Of a stretch of 64,000 nucleotides of DNA, positions 54,923 through 64,000 are shown piece after piece (the stretch's first letter is position 1; the number at the start of each line of letters is the position of its first letter). This stretch comes from Saccharum officinarum. Its lineage: Eukaryota > Streptophyta > Magnoliopsida > Poales > Poaceae. Below the pieces are notes generated by a model. The model did not search any database. It saw only the letters and a program-made list of their open reading frames with translations, and had not been told where the DNA came from. The position numbers were made by a program, and so were the translations under genes. Where the stretch lies: NCBI GenBank assembly GCA_020631735.1, contig CM036231.1:62001-126000 (forward strand), written 5' to 3'.

Positions 54923-56276
54923 TGTTAATGGTAGTTATCATCCATCATAAACCGTCAACATAATTTGAATAAATGCTTAAAAAAGATCACTAATATACAC
55001 TTGGGGGTTTAAACTGACAATTTCTATAAGTTTTGGTGAATCTATGTTTTCAGCAGGGTTATTCTAGAAAACCGGCAAGAAGGATTAAAATGTCAAAAAA
55101 ATCATACTTATCCATGACAAAAACTACTCCAGAAGGTTCTAGAGGACACTAGAAGACAACCCGCACAAGCAGACCTAAAGAGGATGCCAGGTGGGGCTAG
55201 TCAGCCCCACCTATAGGCTAGCTAACCTCCTAGGCCCACCAGGCAGCCTCTGCTTCCACATCAGTTCCTCCACCACCTCCTAGAATGCATCTATATTGTT
55301 CCTTAAGTTGATTTGATCCATGGGCTCACGTTGCACCCTTAGGGCTATATAACCAGGCCCTGCCCCTGGAGGACATCTGCCATTAGTCAAGAGAAGACTA
55401 GAAATTAAGGTTTCCAGAGAGAAAAGAGAGAGAGCTCTAGTTCTTCAAGTTCTAGTATAGGCTATCTTGCAAGGTTCAAGTAGAGTTTGGGCTACTGCTT
55501 AGGATTCTAGATTAACCATCTAGAGACTATTATTAGCCATTGTATCTCTTTATTTATGAATTTGTGCTACTTCAATATTATGTTGCTATTTATTATGTTT
55601 CTAGTTTGCTCTAGTTTATTGCTTGATATAGTTATGATTGATAATGAATTTGTGCATATGTTCACAAAGCACTTAATTTAGTACTCAAGTGAGTTAAGTG
55701 GTCGACATTATGTAAGCATGGTGCTTAGATATTGTTTGCCTATGGATGCACTCTATATGCTAGGTCATGTGGTAGATCATGGATGTGACCTCTCGTTGAG
55801 TCCTTTGTAGTCCACTCCCTGTATGTAGAACAAGTAGAACCTGGTTACAAAGGAAGGGCAGGCTCTATTCTCAAACTTCTCTAATTCATGTTCCTTATGC
55901 ATAAATCCAAAGTTAGTTATACTATAGATGAGATTATATATGCTTGAGTGTACAAAAGACTTAGTAATTAGGAATGACATAGGAATCTTTTACTCTTAAC
56001 GAATGTCCTACTTAGCCATACTACATTTGTGAGTCTGTTTCTATCTCTGGAACACCATTATCACCTTACATTTATTATTTATTTATCACTTGACTCACCC
56101 TTGCTAAAGCATAAGATTGGTTTTTATCATAAGTATACACATTGTCAATATCTCTATGCCAACTCAACCCCATAGCTCTTCCTTGTGGATTAAATATAAA
56201 TAACAATACTCGGTATACTCTCGGGTCAATATTATTTTCTCAAAGTTTGCAAGTGCTCTTATAATTACCAACAACA
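54923..56276 (+). repeat. Putative 5' LTR of an Athila-like element
   Basis: It starts TGTTAATGGTAGTT and ends AATTACCAACAACA, which are imperfect inverted repeats. It has a palindromic GGTGGGGCTAGTCAGCCCCA at 55191 and a TATA-like GGCTATATAACC at 55341. It is followed by CATTTCTGGC and, about 70 bp on, a primer binding site. No 3' partner in direct orientation was found. Confidence 0.6.
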
Positions 56277-56346
56277 CATTTCTGGCATCATGCTAGGGAT
56301 GACAACTTAGTAAGGACTGATGCTAAGAAATATCAACAAGCATTTC

Positions 56347-56364
56347 TGGCGCCATTACCGGGGA
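56347..56364 (+). other. Primer binding site with a degenerate upstream duplicate
   Basis: TGGCGCCATTACCGGGGA resembles the TGGCGCCGTTGCCGGGGA site of many plant Athila/Tat elements (aspartate tRNA type). A similar CATTTCTGGCATCATGCTAG occurs at about 56277, suggesting a duplicated junction of about 67 bp. Confidence 0.65.
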
Positions 56365-56558
56365 AGAGCAACCTGGCAAAAGAGAATTGATAAATAAATA
56401 CTTATTGATAAAACCACAAACCTTTGCTTTAGCAGGCTTACCCTTATTTGTCTCTGTTCATATTTTATATAGGGTAAGTGCAGGATTGGTTGTGATTCAA
56501 CTCTCATCAATCAGAATCAACCAAATCAAGAGGAAGCTCAATACCAATTTCTAAAGCT

Positions 56559-58598
56559 ATGGCTGACAAGACTTTGTGTGAGTTCTCTGCTCCAAGCACT
56601 GAGAACATTCGCACTAGACCATCACTCAAAACCGACAACCTTGAGTTTGAGCTCTAGCCAAGCCTCATCAACATGGTGCAAGCTACCCCATTCAGTGGAA
56701 AGGCACATGAAGATGCTAAAGCTCATCTTTAGAATTTGCTGGAGATTAATAGCATAGTTGTCATCAAGAACATTGTTCAAGAGATCATACTACTTCACTT
56801 GTTTCCATTCTCTCTTGAGGGAAGGGCGAAGTAGTGGTTCTACACCAATAAAGATAACATCAACATATGGGCAACATGTTCAAAGGCCTTCCTAGAAAAG
56901 TTCTTCCCTGTAGGCAAGACCAATGCCTTGAGAGGAAAGATTTCAAACTTCCAACAGCAGAAAGGAGAGACCATCCCAAAGTCATGGGAGTGTTTCCAAG
57001 AATATGTTTTATATTGTCCCCATCATGGAATGGAAGAATGGTTGCTCATGCAAGGTTTCTACCATGGATTAACTCAAAAATCTTGTGAGCAGCTTGATGT
57101 CACTGCTAGAGGATCATTTATGTCACTCACCCTTGGTAGAGCTAAAGTTCTTATGGAGAGGATAGATTCTAATCAAGGCTAGTCATCATGAAATATTCAA
57201 TCACGCAATAAGAGTGAAGTACCAGAAGAGGTGTGTGCATTGTCAACTAAGATGGATGTACTATTGAATTGGCTTGAATAGCGAGACAATTACAAGAGAG
57301 ATCGTCTAGCCATTCAAGATGCATTCAATGCTCAAAACAAATGTGAAGAATATTTAGGGGTTGAATTCCCTAAATCTCAAGAAGATATAAACATTATCAT
57401 CAATAATTCTGCTCCACTGCAATAGAGGCAAGGGTGAAATCAATAACCACGATCGACTTACCAAGGTAATTACTATAATTCTTCCAATCCTAAATAACCA
57501 CCCTTGAGGGATTTAATCTTAGAACAAGCTAGGATTAATGATAATATTTCAAAAAGGCTTGCCTTTAATGATAAGATCCTAGAAAACATAAATACTAAAA
57601 TGGACAACTTTTCTTCTGCCATAAAAGACCAACTGAGCTTTAATAAAAAGATAGGATTACAATTAGCCTAGTTGGCTTCTGCTCTGCCTTTTGCCACTAA
57701 CCTTGAGAAGGTCAACGCCATAACCACAAGAGGTGGCAAGTCTACTCGTGATCCACCATATTCGACAAGGACAAGTATGACACTAGTGGTAGTGCAGGAA
57801 GAAGAGAAGAAGGACGATGAAGTTGAAGAAGTTACACCAAAGGGGCAAGAGTTATTACAAGATTTCCATGACACCACTCTTCTACTGTTTCCGAGCAGAA
57901 ATCAGAAAGCCAAATTGGATGAGTAGTTTGGTATGTTTGTGGAGGTAATTTAGAAGTTATATATCAATATTCTGTTGCTAGATGCCATTCAGGTACCTAC
58001 CTACGTGAAGTATCTCCGAGACATAATCAACAACAAAAGGCCATTGCCCTCCACTGAGGTGATCAAGCTAACAGAGGAGTGTAGTGCGTCCATCCTAAAC
58101 ACGTCACCTGTCAAGAAAAAGGATCCAGGATGCCCCACTATTGATTGCTCGATCGGAAGTGAGAACTTTGAGAATGCTTTATGCGATCTTAGAGCAAGTG
58201 TCAATGTCATGCCCAAGAAGGTCTTTGACAAGATTAACTACTCAACACTCACACCAACACCAATGTGTCTACACCTAGCCGACCAATCGGTCCGCTACCC
58301 TATAGGAATCGCTAAGAATATTCTAGGAAAAATACAAAACTTTTTTGTTCCTATAGATTTTATGGTACTTGACATGTAGGAAGACATGAAGACACCCCTC
58401 ATTCTTGGAAGACCCTTCTTGAGTACCACAAATGCCCACATTGACATTGGAGCTGGAGAAAATGAATTCAACATTAATGGAAAGGAAGAGCAGTTCGCTT
58501 TTAAGCCAAGACCAAAACAATGCTCCAATTTGGAGTATCATGAGAAGCAAGTATCAAGGTCTCCATCTCTGGGATTGAAGGATACACTCAAAGATTAA
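56559..58598 (+). pseudogene. Athila-like gag-protease without polymerase
   Basis: ATG at 56559; the frame is preserved for all 680 codons to TAA at 58596-58598, with a dozen or more substitution stops (mostly TAG/TGA) but no frameshift. The gag core is clear: FSGKAHEDAKAHL, LHLFPFSLEGRAK, FLEKFFPVGKTNALRGKI, ESW-like segment, CPHHGMEEWLLMQGFYHGL. A linker (MDNFSSAIKDQL, NAITTRGGKST) follows. The protease-like domain starts near 58130: PTIDCSIGSENFENALCDL, then R-A-S-V where retroviral-type proteases have G-A-S, then LADQSVRYPIGI, then LILGRPFL. It ends shortly after, with no reverse transcriptase. It is a non-autonomous or internally deleted element. Confidence 0.8.
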
Positions 58599-58930
58599 AC
58601 CTGAATAGAGAAGTCCAGTTCGACGGACTCAAAAATCCTGAACCCTCGCTGGAGGTAACTCGGTAGTTATCCATATTTACTTTTTGCATTGCATTTTTAC
58701 ATCGTCATTTTTTTTCTCAAAACTTGCATTAGAAAATGAAATAAAAATTCTCATCATGGCATAGTAAAAATTTAAGCCCCATAATTAATTTTTACGGAGC
58801 GTAAAAACCCCGTAAGAAATACTTACCATGGAGGCAGAAAAAATATAAAAATACCATCATTCATTTTCTCATTTTTCATAGTTTCATAAAAGTAATTTAT
58901 TGTATTGCATTTTTATACATTTATATGATA
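58599..58930 (+). other. AT-rich noncoding 3' part of the Athila-like element
   Basis: No coding potential. CTCGCTGGAGGTAACTCGG follows the gag-protease end, then AT-rich sequence. No convincing polypurine tract seen. Confidence 0.35.
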
Positions 58931-59277
58931 AAAATATGGTCATCAGGACCCACAACATGTGGGGACCACGACCATCACCTCCATCTCCACTTCACCTCCA
59001 TTATTCACCATTATCTCCACTCAAATTCCACCATCTCCACCATATCTTCTCCTTCACCTCCATATCTCCACTCTCCACCTCTTTGCTCCATCCAGAGACC
59101 ATATCCACTAAAAGAAGCATAAAGATGGTTTAACCACCAAGCAAAGGGAGCACCAGAAGATGGAGAGGCCATTCGGCCAATAGGTGGGGCTGGCCGGCCC
59201 CACCACCAGGCCAAGTGGCCTCCCCCTCTCCCCTCTATAAATGTTGCTCCTCTTTCGTAACTTTATCCTATGTGCTA
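58931..59277 (+). repeat. LTR-like fragment with palindrome and TATA box
   Basis: GGTGGGGCTGGCCGGCCCCACC-type palindrome at about 59182 (compare 55191), then CTCTATAAATG at 59233. It looks like the U3/promoter part of an LTR. It ends where the inverted fragment starts. Confidence 0.45.
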
Positions 59278-59700
59278 CCTACATCGGGGAGTGGACTACA
59301 AAGGACTCATTGGGAGTGTCACATCCACAATCTACAACATGACCCAGAATATATGGTGAATCTATAGGTAAACAACGTATAAGCACCACACTTACACAAT
59401 ATCGACCACCCACACATGGATCCTTGGGGTGAGCGCTATACGAACATATGCATGAATATGATGATAATCCAAATATACTAAGTATATAATCAAAGTAGAC
59501 AATGAACATTATAATGAAGAACATGAATAAGATGAATACTAAGATTGTCATAACAATTGTAGCAAGCATATAAAAGTAATGGAGATACAAAAGAGAGAGG
59601 GGTACAAGAATTATACCAAACCATGCTCTTTACACAATCAGGAATTCAAGCAAAGCTTGCTTGCCTCCCTCTAGACCTAGCCTAGCTATCTATGCCCTAG
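59278..59700 (-). repeat. Inverted LTR fragment, homologous to 55480-55830
   Basis: Read on the minus strand it aligns with the Athila-like LTR, for example GGTCGATATTGTGTAAG with GGTCGACATTATGTAAG (55700), the GGGTCATGTTGTAGATTGTG region with TAGGTCATGTGGTAGATCAT, and GAGTCCTTTGTAGTCCACTC with the same word at 55798. Divergence is substantial, so this is a different copy in opposite orientation. Confidence 0.6.
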
Positions 59701-60191
59701 AATATGGTGGAGCTCTGAGGATGATTAGGGTTTCTGCCTTCTCAAATGACTTGATGCCTCAGGGGGCAGTGATGAGGACATGTCACCTTTGGATACGAAC
59801 ATTGATTATAAGGTGAGCTCGTTCCTACATTTGCACAATGATTTTTGGTATAATTCACTTGGTTCCACATGTACATGTCATTATTTGAATGTAGGTACAA
59901 ATGTGTCTCAATGTGCAAGTTCATCAAAGTTGAACCATCGGTTCATCGACAACCCAACAGTGCTTCATTGGGAAGGCCATAACTCATCCATCCGGAGTGT
60001 GATCGAGGTCAATGAGAACTTGATGGAAAGCTTGTTTGATAAGGTTTCAAATAGATCTGGTCCCATATCAATATCACATCAGCAAGGTATCAAAATCATC
60101 AAGATATTTGCCACAGCGTGGACGCGCCGTGGCGGCCGTACGCCGGTCGTGGCCCCATCGGTCAGGTCCGAGCGGGTCTCTTGAGCACCAT
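59701..60191 (+). other. Unidentified region with an open frame of 134 codons
   Basis: 59780-60184 is open from ATG to TGA. It shows no motif I recognise and ends in GC-rich Arg-rich sequence that looks non-coding. It may be internal sequence of a degraded retroelement; the LTR at 60192 is inserted right after it (candidate target duplication ACCAT at 60187-60191). Confidence 0.3.
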
Positions 60192-63100
60192 TGTAACACT
60201 TCAAGTGTTTAGTCCTTAATTGCATTGCATTTGCATGGCATAAACATAAGCATGCATCATTCATGTTTGTTATTTTATGTGATGCAACTCATGTAATTAT
60301 TCTAGGGTTTGTTTGATTTAGTTCATGAAGTATTTGATAGTTGGTGTAACAAAAAGATAAGGTAGCCAATCATGACCTACAACACCTTAGTTATACTTAG
60401 GGTAACATTTGGAACAAGGTTCATGTTGACCAAAATTACAAAATTGCCCTCCAAGAAAAGTTTGACCACCATTTGACCCTAGAAGGCTCTAGTTTGACCA
60501 ATTAAAAAGTCTAATTTAGAGACCTTGCATGGAAGAGCACCCTTAAGTAAAGTTGTAGAGAATTTCATGAGGAACAAAAGTTCTAATATGGCCATCTCAT
60601 GAAAATGACCAGAGCATGCTCAAAAATGGCCCACAAGTCAGCTTGAGTGGTGATCAACACTTAGAAAAATTCTAAGTCTGGAAATTGGATTTTTCAGTTT
60701 CACTGTACCTCACTTTAGCAACTTGTAACTCACAAACCAGGCCAAACCAGCCTTTGAGCCAATTGACAAAGTTGTTGTCCACACATAGCTCTACAACATT
60801 GTCAATATCACCATCACCTGGTTCTCAATAGTTTAGGAGATATAGTGTCAAGAAGTTAGGGTTTCAGTCGGCGTTGATCTCTGAAACTGCATTTCAGTTT
60901 CAAGGGGCACCACTTTGGAGCTCTGTAGTTTCAAATCTAGGCCGAACCAGCCCAAACTCCAATTGACAAACTTGTAGACCTCATGTAGCTCTACAATTTT
61001 GGTGTTATCATCTTCTTCTAACTCGAGCTGGATTAGGAGGTGTAGGAGCTCAAACTTCGGCTGTCAGTCGGTCATCGCTGTCACCGATCCCCGATTCAGT
61101 TTCGTCAGCGTCAGGTGGCCGACCGTTTCAGGCCATCGCCGCCGCATGTCCTCCACGCGCCACGCGCGACCTGGCGCCTTGGCCAGCTGCCGAGCGCCTT
61201 GAAGAGTGTCTCTGCGGTCGTCCAGACCTCATCCGCCCATCCTCTCCTCCTCCTTCCCTCTCTCATCTCCAGAGCGGAGAAAACCGGGCCGCCATTGCCG
61301 TTCTTCTCCGGCGAGCTCAAGCGTGAGCCACACCGCATCCCCAGCCGCTAGACCTCGCCAATCCCTCCGCCTCACCACCCTCCATCTCCCTGACCCACCG
61401 AAGCCAGCGATTTGACTCAAGGTGAGCCGCATTGCTTTCTTCCCCGTCTCCGAGAGGTCGCCGGAGCCCGCCATGGGACCTCACCGTGGTCGGGGTGCTT
61501 CGGGTCTCTCTCCATCCTCCCTTCCTAGCAAAATGGATCCGCCTAGCTTCGGTGAAGCTCGTACCGAGCCTAGACCGCACCGTACATCCTCACCGGCGAC
61601 GGTGCGCCGCCACCGGACATCACCGGCCGCCGCTCGCGGTGACAAGCCCCTTCCATCCCATCCCCATCCATTCCACGAGCACCAATCGACGCACCGGGTG
61701 ACGGAGAACACGAGGCGGTGCTCAATTGGCCGAGCGAGCTCTTCTCCGGCGAGCTCGAGCTCATCGGAGCTCGCGGGTCTCCGCCTCCCCTGTCCCTCTG
61801 TCCCTGACTGCGGGGGCCCGCCTGTCAGTTGCCAAGCGCGAGCGGGAGCGCTGAGCGGGCCGCGCGCGCGCGAGTGTGGGCCGAGTTTTTCCGGGCCGGC
61901 CCAGTTCATCCGAAATGAAATTCGTTTTTATTATTTTGTCACTGATTTTTGTACAAGTTGGAAAAATATAGATCTAGGGTTTTAATGATCCAAAAATCAT
62001 GAGATAAATTTTGTTGGGGTCTACATGATGTGTAGTATTTTAGAAAAATATGGATCTGGCATGAGATGTTTAAATTCTGTAAGAATTTAATAGATCCTTT
62101 AAATGTGTTTTGGAATGCATGCAAATTTGTTAAATTTATAACTTGAGCTGTAGTGTTCCATAAATCATAAAATTTGGTGGGTAGGTTACTCTATGCTAGC
62201 CCTAGCTCTGGTAAAAATTTGGGCATCAGTGCTTAAGTAATTTCCAAGTTATAATGCTATCTTGTTATTCTAGGAAATAATTAAATGAATTTTTGTAATT
62301 TTTCTACATGTGCAATGCTCATATAAATTTTTAGAGAATGTCTTGGTACCCTAGAGTGTCCAAGAAAATTAAGAAATCTGTTGTTTGACACTTTTTACTA
62401 TGCTTTGTTATTTATACAAAAATCAGCCTTTTAGGCTTGTGAATTTTGTTCAGAGAGTTTCTGTGAATAAAACATGTCCAAATTTTTACTGTGGTCTATT
62501 TTTGGGTCAGAGAGTCCCCTGTAATTTTTGTAGAATTTTAGGAGCAGTTTATATATATGTTTGAAATTTCACTTAATTACTTAAGTAAATTAAGAAATGG
62601 GTTTAAATAAATATTCTAGGTGGGCACACCTTACTTTCTGGTGTTTTTGTGACATTTGTGAACTTGTAGTAGTATTAGTTTGGTCTTAGAGAATGTTGGT
62701 CACATCAATAAATATTTAACCTTTGTAATTTTAGGTTTTCTGGACAGCTAGTAGTAATTCTAAATTTGGCTTTGATAAAATTGGTTGCTGGAAAACTTGT
62801 AAATACCAAAGTTGGAGTAAACTTGATGAACTAGCTTGTGTCAAATTTTGGAAGCATTTGGCTTAGTAGTTTGAGAGTTACTATTGTTCAAAGTGGCAGT
62901 TCAAAATCTGCTACTCTCTGTTTTGAGAGGACAGATTCTGGAACTTGTGAAGTTTGACATGGAGAACTTAGGAGTTTGGAGTTGAGGTCTGAAAATGAAT
63001 GGTAGTGCATTTCTTAGGCTTTCCAGATTGTCTTAGATCATATCTTTTGGAATTGTAAATCTCCAGTTGTGATAAAAACAAGTAGCTGCTGTCCAGAATG

Positions 63101-64000
63101 CTTACTGTGGTGTTTTGCTGATTGATATGGTGTAATATCCTAAGACATGCTACTTTTGTAATTGTTAGGTGTTAGGGCCGCAGCTTTATCTTAGGTTAAG
63201 TAGATTAGGTGAGTACTTCTCTACTGGAGAAGAGATTTGCACGTACTAATAAAATAACTTGAATAGAGTATTTTATTCTGAAATGCATTTTATTCCGAGC
63301 ATGTTGCACCCATTTATGCATCCATTATATTTATTGTGCATTCATGCAATAGGTGCACCGGAGGGGTGACACTCCTCGAATTCGAGCCTGTGATTCCGGA
63401 GGAGGACCAGGAGCAGCAGGAGCCCGAGGATCCAGCAGGCGAAGGAGTGCCCGCAGACGACCTTCCTGAGTGTCCAGACCACCGGCCCTCGACTTTTCTG
63501 AAAGGCAAGCCCCGGTGCATGCTGAACCCATCGTTTTATAAATATATCTTGAGTACTTTTAATTGTTTACTGCATTAAGTTGTAGGAGTTATATGAAAAC
63601 ACTTGTTGCATTATACCTGCCCTTGTCCAGATATCGTACTTAATCCTATATTAGGTTTAGGCACGTGTCAATGCTTAGCCCTGCTTAGTACGGTAGAAGT
63701 CGGGTGATTTCCGGTCATCCGCGAGATGTAGGAAGGAGTCACGAGTGGCTTTATGGCTATCGTGGATGGAACCATGCTTAAAAATGAAATTGAGACCGGA
63801 CGGAAATTCGATAGTACAGCCGCAAGACACTTCACGTCTTGGGTGTGGAGCTATGCCCGTCTGAGTCGTTTAAGGACCGATTCGCTGTACGTCCTTGAGT
63901 CATGTTGAACGCAGTCTAACACTTAGTTGGCCGGATAAGTCGTTCCGACCGCGAAGCCGAGTAATGTGGTTCAGGCCGGGAATCGAATGGTAGGTTGCTT
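60192..64000 (+). repeat. Fourth chromovirus-type LTR, cut by the window end
   Basis: It starts TGTAACACTTCAAGTGTT, the third variant of the terminal palindrome. It has two degenerate U3 repeats of about 200 bp (AATTGACAAAGTTGTTG near 60764 and AATTGACAAACTTGTAG near 60960), a GC-rich promoter zone (61060-61900), an AT-rich middle, and the mini-frame and GGCAAGCCCCGGTGCAT landmark (63502). No polypurine tract lies before it, so it is a 5' or solo LTR. The open frames at 61115-61985 are from the GC-rich zone and are not genes. Confidence 0.85.
63343..63578 (+). CDS. LTR-embedded acidic mini-frame (fourth LTR)
   Basis: Open frame without an ATG near its start; it could begin upstream or be an exon after a GCAATAG junction near 63345-63351. 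It carries an acidic run (PEEDQEQQEPEDPAGE), then DLPECPDHRPSTF, then G-K-P-R-C-M. The same block in the minus element's LTR (40500-40700) is identical in 12 of 13 residues of the DLPECPDHRPSxF part while codons differ mostly at silent positions, including TCG against AGC for Ser. This suggests translation in ancestral elements. Confidence 0.5.

Noticed and set aside
61115..61985. Overlapping frames on both strands as a gene
   Set aside because: They lie in the GC-rich promoter zone of the LTR starting at 60192, with multiple frames open simultaneously and no domain.

Overview
This is a transposon-dominated stretch of a grass nuclear genome. MITE families of the type common in sorghum and sugarcane relatives, long-LTR chromoviruses, a grass-type LINE and a copia-like solo LTR point to Panicoideae/Andropogoneae, by inference only. 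No intact host gene, tRNA, rRNA or CRISPR array could be supported. A 100-base run of N at 51412-51511 marks an assembly gap of unknown true size.

Layout. 1-7720: fragments of a DNA transposon family (two related copies in opposite orientation), nested MITEs, two long foldbacks and a tandem repeat. 7730-29984: a LINE with a 9-bp target duplication, split by an 18.9-kb Ty3/gypsy insertion (9790-28663) with a perfect 5-bp target duplication. That insertion has the order LTR, internal, LTR, truncated internal, truncated LTR, and its first LTR carries a 1.9-kb solo LTR with its own 5-bp duplication. 29994-38143: tandem host duplications, a cluster of MITEs and a foldback. 38144-51411: an older minus-strand LTR fragment interrupted by a second, minus-strand chromovirus whose 5' LTR runs into the gap. 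51512-54730: a plus-strand LTR of another related family. 54923-58598: an Athila-like LTR plus gag-protease without polymerase. 58931-60183: LTR-like pieces, one inverted, and an unidentified reading frame. 60192-64000: the start of a fourth chromovirus-type LTR, cut by the window edge.

Most notable. Both chromoviruses carry an extra reading frame between the primer binding site and gag. In the minus-strand element (start at 48896) it begins exactly like histone H3: Met, then 13 residues identical to mature H3, retaining R2, K4, R8, K9 and S10, then H3-like residues with K14 and K18 replaced. In the plus-strand element the homologous protein (26015-26533) keeps a diverged form with R2, K4, T6, R8, K9 and T11. 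After the tail come a coiled coil and an acidic C-terminus. The same elements encode an integrase with a C-terminal chromodomain, a fold known in other proteins to read methylated H3 tails, so each element encodes both an H3-tail-like protein and a candidate H3-tail reader. Other signals are an acidic mini-reading-frame inside the LTRs that looks protein-constrained between families, an LTR-terminal palindrome with compensatory changes, a conserved double-hairpin motif in seven LTR copies, and a conserved hairpin before the polypurine tract.

All retroelement coding regions except the 26015-26533 frame are broken by stops or frameshifts, many of them C-to-T type, as expected from methylated DNA.
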